Below, in pieces: positions 33,493 through 42,334 of a DNA stretch of 64,000 nt (positions are counted from its first letter, which is position 1; the number at the start of each line of letters is the position of its first letter). The notes under the pieces were generated by a model that was not told the origin of the DNA, did no database searches, and worked only from the letters and a program-made list of their open reading frames with translations. This stretch comes from Streptomyces iranensis (lineage in GTDB: Bacteria > Actinomycetota > Actinomycetes > Streptomycetales > Streptomycetaceae), in contig NZ_JAGGLR010000005.1 in the NCBI RefSeq assembly GCF_017874715.1, positions 310,001 to 374,000 of the forward strand, written 5' to 3'. The position numbers were made by a program, and so were the translations under genes.

Positions 33493-33522
33493 AGCGGTGG
33501 TGTCACACGATTGGGGGACGGA

Positions 33523-34668
33523 ATGACGGTGGCGGAGGAAGGGGCGGCGAGCGGCCCGCTGGCCGGGGTGCGAGTGGTGGAGCTGGCCGGGATCGGGCCG
33601 GGCCCGTTCGCCGCCATGGTCCTCGCCGACATGGGAGCCGATGTCGTGCGCGTCGACCGCCCCGAGGGCGCCGGGGGTCTGCGGATCGACCCGGACTACG
33701 ACCTCGCCAACCGCAACAAGCGCTCGGTGCTGATCGACCTCAAGGCCGACGGGGGCACGGCCGTCGTGCTCGACCTCGTCGAGCGTGCCGACATCCTCAT
33801 CGAGGGCTACCGCCCGGGGGTCGCCGAGAAGCTGGGCCTCGGCCCGGACGACTGCCTGGCCCGTAACCCCAAGCTGGTCTACGGCCGGATGACCGGCTGG
33901 GGGCAGGAGGGCCCGCTCGCCCGGACCGCCGGCCATGACATCGGCTATATCGCCGTCACCGGCGCCCTCAGCATGATCGGCGCCGCCGACGGCCCGCCCG
34001 TCGCCCCCGTCAACCTCCTGGGGGACTACGCGGGAGGCTCGCTCTATCTCGCCATCGGCCTCCTCGCCGCCCTGCACCACGCTCGCGCGGGCGGCCCCGG
34101 CCAGGTCGTGGACGCCGCGATCGTCGACGGCACCGCCCATCTGACCGCCGTCACCCACGGCATGATGGCCGCCGGCGGCTGGCGGGACCAGCGCGGCACC
34201 AACCTCCTCGACGGCGGCTGCCCCTTCTACGGCACCTATGAGACCGCCGACGGCGGCTATATGGCGGTCGGGCCCCTGGAGCGCAAGTTCTACACGGAGT
34301 TCATCGAGCTGCTGGGGATCGCCGACAAGGCCCCGGCCCGCGATGACTTCGACAGCTGGGCCGCGCTGAGCGACGCCATCGCCGACCGCTTCAAGGAGCG
34401 CACCCGCGAGGAGTGGACCGCCGTCTTCGGCGGCTCGGACGCCTGCGTCGCCCCCGTCCTGTCGCTGCGGGAGGCCCCGTCCCATCCGCACCTCGCCGCC
34501 CGCTCCACCTTCCTCGACCACGGCGGGATCACCCAGCCCGCGCCCGCCCCGCGCTTCTCCGCCACCCCGGGCGCGGTGCGCCGCGGGCCCGCCCGGCCCG
34601 GGGCGGACACCGACGAGGTCGCCCACGAATGGGGAGTCACCTCGCTCATCGAGGGAAACCCGTCATGA
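33523..34668 (+). CDS. Family III CoA-transferase / alpha-methylacyl-CoA racemase-like (CaiB/BaiF)
   Basis: A 381-aa enzyme of the CaiB/BaiF/AMACR superfamily. The N-terminal LAGVRVVELAGIGPGPFAAMVLADMGADV is diagnostic, and the catalytic Asp168 sits in LGDYAGG. The NRNKRSVLIDLK segment near residue 65 binds CoA. AMACR-like proteins epimerise 2-methylacyl-CoA so that branched chains can enter beta-oxidation; true CoA-transferases are the alternative. Its place directly before a thiolase and a FadB-like protein supports a fatty- or branched-acid degradation role. The start at 33523 was chosen over an ATG four codons earlier because it is closer to GGGGGACGG. Confidence 0.88.
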   Translation: MTVAEEGAASGPLAGVRVVELAGIGPGPFAAMVLADMGADVVRVDRPEGAGGLRIDPDYDLANRNKRSVLIDLKADGGTAVVLDLVERADILIEGYRPGVAEKLGLGPDDCLARNPKLVYGRMTGWGQEGPLARTAGHDIGYIAVTGALSMIGAADGPPVAPVNLLGDYAGGSLYLAIGLLAALHHARAGGPGQVVDAAIVDGTAHLTAVTHGMMAAGGWRDQRGTNLLDGGCPFYGTYETADGGYMAVGPLERKFYTEFIELLGIADKAPARDDFDSWAALSDAIADRFKERTREEWTAVFGGSDACVAPVLSLREAPSHPHLAARSTFLDHGGITQPAPAPRFSATPGAVRRGPARPGADTDEVAHEWGVTSLIEGNPS

Positions 34669-34740
34669 GCCCCATGTCTCCGCTTCCCGCCGGACCACTG
34701 AGCCGTCCCCGCGCCAACCCTCCCCTGAAAGGCCGCTGAC

Positions 34741-35955
34741 GTGAGCACCGAAGCGTATGTGTACGACGCCATCCGCACCCCGCGCGGGCGCGGGAAGGCC
34801 GACGGTGCCCTGCACGGCACCAAGCCCGTCGACCTGGTGGTGGGCCTCATCCATGAGCTGCGGCGGCGGTTCCCCGAGGTCGATCCGGCGGCGATCGACG
34901 ACGTGGTCCTCGGCGTCGTCAGCCCCCTCGGCGACCAGGGCTCCGACATCGCCAAGATCGCGGCCATCGCGGCCGGGCTCCCGGACACCGTCGCGGGCGT
35001 CCAGGAGAACCGCTTCTGTGCCTCGGGCCTGGAGGCCGTCAACCTGGCCGCGGCCAAGGTCCGTTCCGGCTGGGAGGACCTGGTGCTCGCGGGCGGGGTC
35101 GAGTCGATGTCCCGCGTGAAGATGGGCTCCGACGGCGGGGCCTGGTTCGCGGACCCGATGACCAACTACGAGACCGGTTTCGTACCGCAGGGCATCGGGG
35201 CCGACCTCATCGCCACCGTCGGCGGCTACAGCCGCCATGACGTGGACAGCTACGCCGCGCTCTCCCAGGAGCGGGCCGCCCGCGCCTGGAAGGAGGGGTA
35301 CTTCGACCGCTCCGTGGTCCCGGTCCGCGACCGCAGCGGGCTGACCGTCCTCGACCAGGACGAGCACATCCGCCCCGGCACCACCCCCGAGACCCTGGCC
35401 GGACTGAAGCCGTCGTTCGCCGCCATCGGCGAGGCGGGCGGCTTCGACGCGGTGGCGCTGCAGAGGTACCACTGGGTCGAGGCGATCGACCATGTCCACC
35501 ACGCGGGCAACTCCTCGGGCATGGTGGACGGCGCCGCCCTGGTCGCCATCGGCAGCCGTGAGGTCGGTGAGCGCTTCGGGCTGACGCCGCGCGCCCGGAT
35601 CGTCTCCGCCGCCGTCTCCGGCGCCGACCCCACCATCATGCTCACCGGCCCGGCTCCCGCCACCCGTAAGGCGCTCGGCAAGGCCGGGCTGACCATCGAC
35701 GACATCGATCTGGTCGAGATCAACGAGGCGTTCGCGGCGGTGGTGCTGCGTTTCGTGGACGACATGGGGCTGAGCCTGGACAAGGTCAACGTCAACGGCG
35801 GCGCGATCGCGATGGGCCATCCGCTGGGCGCCACCGGCGCGATGATCCTCGGCACGGTGATCGACGAGCTGGAGCGGCGCGGCGGGCGGTTCGGGCTGGT
35901 GACGCTGTGCGTGGGAGGCGGGATGGGCATCGCGACGGTGGTCGAGCGGCTCTAG
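34741..35955 (+). CDS. Acetyl-CoA C-acyltransferase (beta-oxidation thiolase)
   Basis: A 404-aa thiolase. The acyl-accepting Cys93 is in [11 protein letters not shown], His360 in [10 protein letters not shown] and the second catalytic Cys390 in [14 protein letters not shown] near residue 325 is also conserved. It cleaves 3-ketoacyl-CoA in the last step of beta-oxidation, and with the next gene forms a FadA/FadB-type pair. GTG start at 34741, 72 bases behind the CoA-transferase gene. Confidence 0.93.
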   Translation: MSTEAYVYDAIRTPRGRGKADGALHGTKPVDLVVGLIHELRRRFPEVDPAAIDDVVLGVVSPLGDQGSDIAKIAAIAAGLPDTVAGVQENRFCASGLEAVNLAAAKVRSGWEDLVLAGGVESMSRVKMGSDGGAWFADPMTNYETGFVPQGIGADLIATVGGYSRHDVDSYAALSQERAARAWKEGYFDRSVVPVRDRSGLTVLDQDEHIRPGTTPETLAGLKPSFAAIGEAGGFDAVALQRYHWVEAIDHVHHAGNSSGMVDGAALVAIGSREVGERFGLTPRARIVSAAVSGADPTIMLTGPAPATRKALGKAGLTIDDIDLVEINEAFAAVVLRFVDDMGLSLDKVNVNGGAIAMGHPLGATGAMILGTVIDELERRGGRFGLVTLCVGGGMGIATVVERL

Positions 35956-36068
35956 AGCAGCCCTGGACCGGCTCCAAGTCGCACGACACCGCAGCGGAGT
36001 GGCTCTCAAGACGCTGCCGTTCCCCCTCCTTCCCCCCTCCCCACGCACCTTCGCCCTGGAGACCTGAG

Positions 36069-38285
36069 ATGACCCACCCCACCACCGCCTCGACCATCCG
36101 CTGGGAGCAGGACGACGAAGGCGTCGTCACCCTGGTGCTCGACGACCCCGGCCAGTCCGCCAACACCATGAACGCCGCGTTCATCGACTCCCTCGACGCG
36201 ATCGCCGACCGTGTCGAGGCCGAGCGGGACGCCATCCGCGGCATCATCGTCACCTCCGCCAAGAAGACCTTCTTCGCCGGTGGCGACCTCAACGACCTCA
36301 TCCGGGTCGGGCCCGGCCAGGCCCAGGAGGTCTACGAGAAGAACCTCCGCATCAAGCGCGCGCTGCGCCGGATCGAGACCCTCGGCAAGCCCGTGGTGGC
36401 CGCGATCAACGGCGCGGCGCTCGGCGGCGGGCTGGAGATCGCGCTCGCCTGCCACCACCGCATCGCCCTCGACGCCCCCGGGGCCCGCATCGGCTTCCCC
36501 GAGGTCACCCTGGGCCTGCTCCCCGGCAGCGGGGGTGTCGCCCGTACCGTACGGCTGCTCGGCGTCACCGACGCGCTGCTCAAGTGGCTGCTCCAGGGCA
36601 CGCGATACAGCCCTCTGCGCGCCCAGGAGGCGGGGCTGGTGCATGACGTGGTGACCTCCCGCGAGGAGCTGCTGACCCGGGCGCGCGCCTTCATCGCCGC
36701 CCACCCCGAGTCGGCCCAGCCCTGGGACGACAAGGACTACCGGATTCCGGGCGGCACCCCGGCGCAGCCGAAGTTCGCCGTCAATCTGCCCGCCTTCCCC
36801 GCCAATCTGCGGAAGCAGCTGAACGGCGCCCCCTACCCTGCGCAGCGCAATATCCTGGCCGCCGCCGTCGAGGGGTCCCAGGTGGACTTCGAGACCGCGC
36901 AGACCATCGAGGCCCGGTACTTCACCGAGCTGGTCGTCGGCCAGACCGCCAAGAACATGATTCAGGCGTTCTTCTTCGAACTGCAGGCGGTCAACTCCGG
37001 TGCCAACCGGCCGCAGGGGACCGAGCCCAGCCAGGTCCGCAAGGTGGCGGTGCTCGGCGCCGGGATGATGGGCGCGGGCATCGCGTTCGCGTGCGCCAAG
37101 GCGGGCATCGAGGTAGTCCTGAAGGACGTGTCCGTGGAGGCCGCCGCCAAGGGCAAGGCGTACTCCGAGGGGCTGCTGGCCAAGGTGCTGGCCAAGGGCC
37201 GGACCACCGAGGCCAAGCGGGACCAGCTGCTGGCCCGGATCACCCCGACCGCCGATCCGCGCGACCTCGAGGGCTGTGACGCGGTCATCGAGGCGGTCTT
37301 CGAGGACCCGGCGCTCAAGCACAAGGTGTTCCAGGAGATCGAGGGCGTCATCACCCCCGACGCTTTGCTCTGCTCGAACACCTCCACCCTCCCCATCACC
37401 CTGCTCGCGGAGGGGGTGCAGCGCGCCGACGACTTCATCGGGCTGCACTTCTTCTCGCCCGTCGACAAGATGCCGCTGGTCGAGATCATCAAGGGCGAGC
37501 GCACCGGCGACAAGGCGCTGGCCCGCGCCTTCGACCTGGTGCGGCAGATCAGCAAGACCCCGATCGTGGTCAATGACTCCCGCGGCTTCTTCACCTCCCG
37601 CGTCATCGGCCACTTCCTCAACGAGGGCGTGGCGATGGTGGGGGAGGGCATCGACCCGGCCTCCGTGGAGCAGGCCGCCGCCCAGGCCGGATACCCGGCC
37701 AAGGTGCTCTCCCTGATGGACGAGCTGACGCTCACCCTGCCGCGCAAGATCCGCGAGGAGACGCGCCGGGCGACCGAGGAGGCGGGCGGCGAGTGGCGGC
37801 CGCATCCGGCCGACGCGGTCATCGACCGCATGGTGGAGGAGTTCGGGCGCCCCGGCCGCAGCGGCGGCGCGGGCTTCTACGACTACGACGCGACGACCGG
37901 CAAGCGCGCCGGGCTGTGGCCGGGGCTGCGCGAGCACTTCGCAGCGGGGGGCTCCGGCGGTTCCGGAGACGCTGTGCGTGAGGGCACCCGTATCCCCTTC
38001 GAGGACATGAAGGAGCGGATGCTCTTCTGCGAGGCCATCGACACGGTGCGGCTGCTGGAGGAGGGCGTGCTGACCTCCGTCGCCGACGCCAACATCGGCT
38101 CCATCCTCGGCATCGGCTTCCCCGGCTGGACGGGCGGGGTGCTGCAGTACATCAACGGATACGAGGGCGGCGTGGCCGGTTTCACGGCCCGTGCCCGGCA
38201 GCTGGAGGCGGCGTACGGGGAGCGGTTCGCCCCGCCCGCGCTGCTGGTGGAGAAGGCGGAGCGCGGGGAGCGCTTCACGGATTAG
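36069..38285 (+). CDS. FadB-like trifunctional-type enoyl-CoA hydratase / 3-hydroxyacyl-CoA dehydrogenase
   Basis: A 738-aa bifunctional enzyme. The crotonase domain is residues about 1-230, with ALGGGLEIALACH and PEVTLGLLPGSGG carrying the two catalytic acidic residues. The NAD-binding dehydrogenase starts at about residue 328 (VAVLGAGMMGAGIAFACAKAG) and continues with FIGLHFFSPVDKMPLVEII and C-terminal helical domains (GYPAKVLSLMDELT, VLQYINGYEGGV). It performs the middle two steps of beta-oxidation in the cytoplasm. The ATG at 36069 is the first M of the conserved N-terminus; the long upstream frame extension is non-coding. 113 bases behind the thiolase. Confidence 0.94.
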   Translation: MTHPTTASTIRWEQDDEGVVTLVLDDPGQSANTMNAAFIDSLDAIADRVEAERDAIRGIIVTSAKKTFFAGGDLNDLIRVGPGQAQEVYEKNLRIKRALRRIETLGKPVVAAINGAALGGGLEIALACHHRIALDAPGARIGFPEVTLGLLPGSGGVARTVRLLGVTDALLKWLLQGTRYSPLRAQEAGLVHDVVTSREELLTRARAFIAAHPESAQPWDDKDYRIPGGTPAQPKFAVNLPAFPANLRKQLNGAPYPAQRNILAAAVEGSQVDFETAQTIEARYFTELVVGQTAKNMIQAFFFELQAVNSGANRPQGTEPSQVRKVAVLGAGMMGAGIAFACAKAGIEVVLKDVSVEAAAKGKAYSEGLLAKVLAKGRTTEAKRDQLLARITPTADPRDLEGCDAVIEAVFEDPALKHKVFQEIEGVITPDALLCSNTSTLPITLLAEGVQRADDFIGLHFFSPVDKMPLVEIIKGERTGDKALARAFDLVRQISKTPIVVNDSRGFFTSRVIGHFLNEGVAMVGEGIDPASVEQAAAQAGYPAKVLSLMDELTLTLPRKIREETRRATEEAGGEWRPHPADAVIDRMVEEFGRPGRSGGAGFYDYDATTGKRAGLWPGLREHFAAGGSGGSGDAVREGTRIPFEDMKERMLFCEAIDTVRLLEEGVLTSVADANIGSILGIGFPGWTGGVLQYINGYEGGVAGFTARARQLEAAYGERFAPPALLVEKAERGERFTD

Positions 38286-38449
38286 GCAGAACGCCTTCCA
38301 CCGCCTCGCCCGCTGCCACGAGCGCCGGGCCGTTCGCCGACCATGAGCACATGCCAATCTGCGCGACCGCTAGGCTGAGCGCCTCACGACAAGCCGGGCA
38401 AGCAGCAGTTACGAGAAGAAGTCAGCGGTACCAGGGAGGAACCAACCGC

Positions 38450-38779
38450 ATGCCTGTCGAGTTCAGTGGCATGATCAGCACCATGGACCACTCGGAGATA
38501 AGGCTGGACGGCGGCCCGGTCATCGACAAGGACTTAACAGGGAAGTTCGCCCGCGCCCACGGGGACACCGGGTTCGACCGGGTGCCGATGGACCAGTTCA
38601 CCGGCGGCCGGATCGCGGCGCACATCCACTACTCCGGCGTCGAGTCGGCCCAGCAGCCGAGGGTCAGGCCGCACTTCGGCGGCTTGTCCGAGGCGGCCCA
38701 CCGGGTCGGCGGCAAGCACGCCGACACCTACGCCCCGTGGGGCGAGCCTCTTGCGGAGAGCGCGGGAGCGGCGGCATGA
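38450..38779 (+). pseudogene. Internally deleted SsuD-type LLM monooxygenase, frame kept open (109 codons)
   Basis: The frame starts like the group of LLM alkanesulfonate monooxygenases (MPVEF, DKDLTGKFARAHGDTGFDRV). It then jumps to MDQFTGGRIAAHIHYSG, which normally lies about 50 residues later, and again to HFGGLSEAAHRVGGKHADTYAPWGEPLAE, another 60-70 residues on. After that it ends. Two internal deletions, both in frame, have reduced about 370 codons to 109. A good GGGAGGA ribosome site precedes the ATG, and the stop overlaps the start of the next monooxygenase (ATGA). It cannot form a TIM barrel, but may survive as a translational leader for the downstream gene. Confidence 0.8.
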
Positions 38780-40140
38780 GCGCCCAGAAGCGGCAGCTCA
38801 AGCTGGGCGCGATCACGATGGGCGCCGGCGGCCCCGGCCAGCCCTACCTCTGGCTCGACGAGGACCTTCCGGTCGATGCCAGCATCAGCGTCAACTGGTA
38901 CGTCGAGCAGGCCCGCCTGGCCGAGGAGGCCAAGTTCGACCTGGTCTTCATCGTCGACGGTCTGTTCATCACCGCGGACTCGGCGCCGCACTACCTCAAC
39001 CGCCTTGAGCCGCTGACCCTGCTGTCGGCCCTGGCGGTCAACACCAGCCACCTGGGTCTGGTCGCCACCGTGACCACCTCCTACAACGACCCGTTCAACA
39101 TCGCCCGCAGCCTCGCCTCCCTGGAGCTCATCTCCGGCGGCCGGTCCGGCTGGAACGTGGTCACCACCGGCGACGCGGGCGCCGCGGGCAATTTCTCCCG
39201 CGACGAGCACTACGACTACGACACCCGCTACGCCAGGGGCCTGGAGTTCGTCCAGGTCGCCCAGGGACTGTGGGACTCCTACGAGCAGGACGCGTTCCCG
39301 CGCGACCGTGCCACGCGTACCTTCCTCGACCCGGCCAGGCAGCACGCCCTGAACCACAAGGGCGAGCACTTCCAGGTCGTGGGCCCGCTGAACGTCTCCC
39401 GTTCCCCGCAGGGCCGGCCGGTCATCTTCCAGGCAGGCGACTCCGAGCAGGGCCGTGACCTCGGCGCCACGATCGGCGAGGCCATCTTCACCAACGCTTC
39501 GTCCATCGAGGCGGGCCAGGCGTTCTACAACGACATCAAGACTCGGGCGGCGAAGAAGGGCCGCGACCCGCGGCACATCGTCGTCATGCCCGGTGCCTCG
39601 GTATTCGTCGGCGACACGGACGCCCAGGCCAGGGAGATCGAGCACGAGATCCATACCAGCGACAGGGACTTCGGCCAAGCCCTGGCGGGACTCGGCCGCC
39701 CGTTCGGCTGGCACGACTTCCGCCAGTACGACTTGGACGCCCCGTTCCCGCAACAGGCCCTCGCCCACGCGGAGCGCGGCTTCCGTACCAACGCCGAGAA
39801 GATCGCCGGCAAGGCGAAGGAAAAGGGCTGGACGCTCCGCCAGACCGTGGAGTTCATCTCGAGCCCGCGCCCGACCCCGTTCGCGGGATCGCCGGAAACG
39901 GTGGCCACTCGGCTTCAGGAGTGGTTCGAGGGCCGCGCCCTCGATGGCTTCAACTACCCCATCGGGCACCCCAGCCAGTGGCGGCGCTTCCGCGAGGAGG
40001 TCGTTCCGATCCTCCAGGAACGCGGCATCGTCCGCACCGAGTACGAGGCCACCACCCTCCGCGGCAACCTGGGCCTCCCGGTACCGGAAAACCGCTACAC
40101 GAAGGCCCGCGAGGAGGAGTCCTCCTCGCTGAGAGGCTAA
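38776..40140 (+). CDS. Flavin-dependent monooxygenase, NtaA/SnaA/DszA-type LLM protein
   Basis: A 454-aa FMNH2-dependent LLM enzyme of the nitrilotriacetate/dibenzothiophene-sulfone/dimethyl sulfide branch. It shows LGAITMGAGGPGQPYLWLDEDLPVDASI at the N-terminus, LELISGGRSGWNVVTTGDAGAAGNF near residue 115 and VIFQAGDSEQGRDLGATIGEAIFT near 215. Those segments shape the flavin pocket. It needs an external flavin reductase; none is adjacent, so SsuE at 7.1 kb could serve it (inference). Coupled to the LLM remnant by ATGA. Likely role: organosulfur or C-S/C-N bond oxidation. Confidence 0.9.
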   Translation: MSAQKRQLKLGAITMGAGGPGQPYLWLDEDLPVDASISVNWYVEQARLAEEAKFDLVFIVDGLFITADSAPHYLNRLEPLTLLSALAVNTSHLGLVATVTTSYNDPFNIARSLASLELISGGRSGWNVVTTGDAGAAGNFSRDEHYDYDTRYARGLEFVQVAQGLWDSYEQDAFPRDRATRTFLDPARQHALNHKGEHFQVVGPLNVSRSPQGRPVIFQAGDSEQGRDLGATIGEAIFTNASSIEAGQAFYNDIKTRAAKKGRDPRHIVVMPGASVFVGDTDAQAREIEHEIHTSDRDFGQALAGLGRPFGWHDFRQYDLDAPFPQQALAHAERGFRTNAEKIAGKAKEKGWTLRQTVEFISSPRPTPFAGSPETVATRLQEWFEGRALDGFNYPIGHPSQWRRFREEVVPILQERGIVRTEYEATTLRGNLGLPVPENRYTKAREEESSSLRG

Positions 40141-40232
40141 GCGGTCGCGCGGGCCGCCGCGTTCGTCGAGTAGGGCGTGAGCCCTGTCGGAGTCGTAGCG
40201 GGCGTCCAGCTGGACGGTGATGTCGTCCGTCA
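40141..40232 (-). mobile_element. Possible IS5-family transposase remnant (about 30 codons)
   Basis: On the minus strand the gap between the monooxygenase and LysR stops encodes LTDDITVQLDARYDSDRAHALLDERG. This resembles the (V/I)HLDxGYDSxxTRxLLxxxG stretch around the second catalytic Asp of IS5-group transposases. No inverted repeats or other transposase parts are visible. If real, it marks an old insertion whose rest has been deleted. The match is short and made from memory. Confidence 0.35.
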
Positions 40233-41168
40233 GCGCGCGCCGAGATGGCGTTCGAGCCGCTCGGCCACCCCCGGGCACCGCTCCCGGGTGATGTCCAGGA
40301 AGGCCGCCAGTACGGGGGAGCGGTCCTGGGCGCGGAACGACATCACCAGCTCCGGCAGTTCCACCCGCGGACTCACCTCGCACACCCGGACGTCCGGCCG
40401 CGCCGCCACCCGCAGACACGCCGGGCCGAGCCCCACCCCGACCCCGCACGAGGCCAGCCCGATGATGGTGTGCGCGTCCCATGCCTCCGTGACCCCACCG
40501 GCCCGCGCGGGCACCTCGGCGCCCTCGCCCAGCAGCCCGGCCAGCCAGGCGGCGACCGTCGGCTCCTCCTCCGCGGGCGCGACGATCAGATGCTGCCCCT
40601 TGAGCTGCTCGAGGCTGACCCTGGCCTGCCCGGCGAAGGGATGGGCGGCCCCGACGACCGCCACCAGATGGTCCCGGCCGACCGTGACCGACACCAGATC
40701 CTCGGCACCGGCGCCCCGGGGCGCACCACGCCCGATGGCGAGGTCCAGCTCGCCCGCGAGCAGCGCCGCCGTGGACCGGCGCGTGGACATCTCCTGCAGC
40801 CCCAGCCGCACCTCGGGGCGGTCGCGGATGAACGTGCCCAGCACGGACGGCAGAAGCTCCAGCAGCGCCGAGCCGATGAAGCCGAGCCGCAGCCGCCCCG
40901 TCTCGCCCCGGGCGGCCCGGCCCGCGTCCGACACGGCGGCCGACATCTCGGCCAGCGCCCGGCGCGCCCTGGCCAGGAACGCCTCGCCCGCGGTGGTCGG
41001 GAACACCCCGCGCGCCGTACGGTCGAAGAGCCGCGCGCCCAGCTCCCGCTCCAGCGCGGCGATCTGCTGGGACAGCGGCGGCTGGGCGATGCCGAGGGCG
41101 GCCGCCGCCCGTCCGAAGTGCTGATGCTCGGCCAGCGCCAGGGCGTAGCGCAGATGACGTGACTCCAT
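40230..41168 (-). CDS. LysR-family transcriptional regulator, divergent from an alpha/beta hydrolase
   Basis: A 312-aa LysR protein. The HTH GRAAAALGIAQPPLSQQIAALE is at residues about 19-40, and the typical LGARLFDRTARGVFPTTAG follows. It is divergent from the hydrolase at 41268 with a 99-base gap that contains a perfect LysR-type box (41189-41207), so it most likely controls that gene and itself. Confidence 0.92.
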   Translation of the reverse strand: MESRHLRYALALAEHQHFGRAAAALGIAQPPLSQQIAALERELGARLFDRTARGVFPTTAGEAFLARARRALAEMSAAVSDAGRAARGETGRLRLGFIGSALLELLPSVLGTFIRDRPEVRLGLQEMSTRRSTAALLAGELDLAIGRGAPRGAGAEDLVSVTVGRDHLVAVVGAAHPFAGQARVSLEQLKGQHLIVAPAEEEPTVAAWLAGLLGEGAEVPARAGGVTEAWDAHTIIGLASCGVGVGLGPACLRVAARPDVRVCEVSPRVELPELVMSFRAQDRSPVLAAFLDITRERCPGVAERLERHLGAR

Positions 41169-41188
41169 CGGACCGAGGATAGCCGAGT

Positions 41189-41207
41189 CGATATTCAGAA
41201 CATATCG
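41189..41207. promoter_or_regulatory. LysR-type binding box CGATAT-N7-ATATCG
   Basis: A perfect 6-bp inverted repeat around 7 bases that contains the T-N11-A core of LysR operators. It lies 21 bases from the LysR ATG and 61 bases from the hydrolase ATG, in the middle of the divergent control region. A further AGATAT half-site lies at 41222-41227. Confidence 0.65.
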
Positions 41208-41267
41208 GCGGTGGGGTTGTCAGATATGAGGGTGGATAACGGCTGGCCGTGCCGGTGGACTGTCCCC

Positions 41268-42161
41268 ATGAGTGCCACGAGCCCCAGAACCCCTCTCACC
41301 GATTCCCACCCCGGCCCGGTTCCGTCCGGCACCGTGTTCGTGCTGGTCCACGGCGCCTGGCACGCCTCCTGGCAGTGGGCGTCCACCCAGCGCGCCCTGG
41401 CCCGGCTCGGCGCGGCCAGTCTCGCCGTCGATCTGCCGGGGCACGGCTTCGAGGCCCCGCTGCCCTCGGGTCTTCTCCTCCCAGGTCAGCCGGGTCTGGC
41501 GACCGAGAAGTCGGCGCTGGCCGGGGTGACCCTGGAGGAGTGCGCGGAGGCCGTCGTCACCGCGCTGCGGTCGGTCCGCCGGTATCCGAAGGTCGCCCTG
41601 GTCTCGCACAGCGCCGGTGGCGCCCCCGCGTCCCTGGCCGCGGAGCGGGCGCCCGAGCTCGTCGACGAGCTGATCCATCTCTCGTCCTTCGTACCCGCCG
41701 GGCGCCCGCGCTTCGCCGACTATCTGACGTCCCCCGAGCAGACGGCGACCGCGCGGGGGCAGGGGCTGATGCTGGGCGACCCGGAGGCCATCGGCGCGTT
41801 CCGGATCAATCCGTGCTCCGCCGATCCGGCGTATGTGGAGGAGCTGCGGCTGGCCTTCTACGACGACGTTCCCGCCGAGTCCTTCGCCCGCTGGTACCGG
41901 GCCCTGAGCCCGGATCTGCCCTTCGCGGTGCCGACCACCCCGATCACCCTGACCCGGGAGCGGTGGGGCCGGATACCGCGCACCTTCATCCGGTGCGCCG
42001 AGGACTGGGCGTGCACCCCCGCGATGCAGGATCTGATGATCGCGGAGGCCGACGCGGCCATGCCGGATCGGCCATTCACCGTGCGGCCCCTGCCGGGCGG
42101 CCACTCGCCGTTCGCCGCCCGCCCCGAGGAGCTCGCCGCCGCGCTGACCGGCGGCCGCTGA
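41268..42161 (+). CDS. Alpha/beta-fold hydrolase (esterase-like)
   Basis: A 297-aa hydrolase. The oxyanion loop VLVHGAWHASWQW is at about residue 23, the nucleophile Ser in SHSAGG near residue 113, an acidic residue in CAEDWACTP and the catalytic His in PGGHSPF near the C-terminus. The layout matches the methylesterase/hydroxynitrile-lyase-like group of small esterases. No signal peptide, so it acts in the cytoplasm. Probably under control of the divergent LysR gene. Substrate unknown. Confidence 0.88.
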   Translation: MSATSPRTPLTDSHPGPVPSGTVFVLVHGAWHASWQWASTQRALARLGAASLAVDLPGHGFEAPLPSGLLLPGQPGLATEKSALAGVTLEECAEAVVTALRSVRRYPKVALVSHSAGGAPASLAAERAPELVDELIHLSSFVPAGRPRFADYLTSPEQTATARGQGLMLGDPEAIGAFRINPCSADPAYVEELRLAFYDDVPAESFARWYRALSPDLPFAVPTTPITLTRERWGRIPRTFIRCAEDWACTPAMQDLMIAEADAAMPDRPFTVRPLPGGHSPFAARPEELAAALTGGR

Positions 42162-42175
42162 CCCGCTCACCGGCG

Positions 42176-42262
42176 GTCGGCAACCACGCACCGACGGTCC
42201 TGACCAGTTCACCGGCGGCCCCGACCCGTTCACCGGCGTCCCCGACCAGTTCACCGGCCTCC
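42176..42262. repeat. 21-bp tandem repeat between convergent genes
   Basis: Four to five imperfect copies of a unit close to GACCAGTTCACCGGCGGCCCC occur in 21-base register just after the hydrolase stop, the last copy being degenerate. Confidence 0.7.
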
Positions 42263-42287
42263 ACTGACCAGCCGGTTCCCCCGCAAC

Positions 42288-42325
42288 CCCGGGGCGGATG
42301 CCGGGCCGCTCCGGGCCGCCCCGGG
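42288..42325. terminator. Hairpin between hydrolase and MerR genes, 10-bp perfect stem
   Basis: CCCGGGGCGG (42288-42297) pairs exactly with CCGCCCCGGG (42316-42325). It lies 10 bases beyond the MerR stop and can end the leftward transcript; it also serves the converging hydrolase. Confidence 0.6.
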
Positions 42326-42334
42326 TCGGCCCGC

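Noticed and set aside
36006..38357. A 783-codon antisense frame across the FadB-like gene
   Set aside because: Composition is typical of a GC-rich shadow frame, and the sense strand has complete crotonase and dehydrogenase motifs.
38343..38378. An 11-codon frame MSTCQSARPLG upstream of the second sulfur-type locus, considered as a Cys leader
   Set aside because: Only one Cys, no RRRHVDLARV core, and TAGGCT inside it looks more like part of a promoter. Not enough to call a leader.
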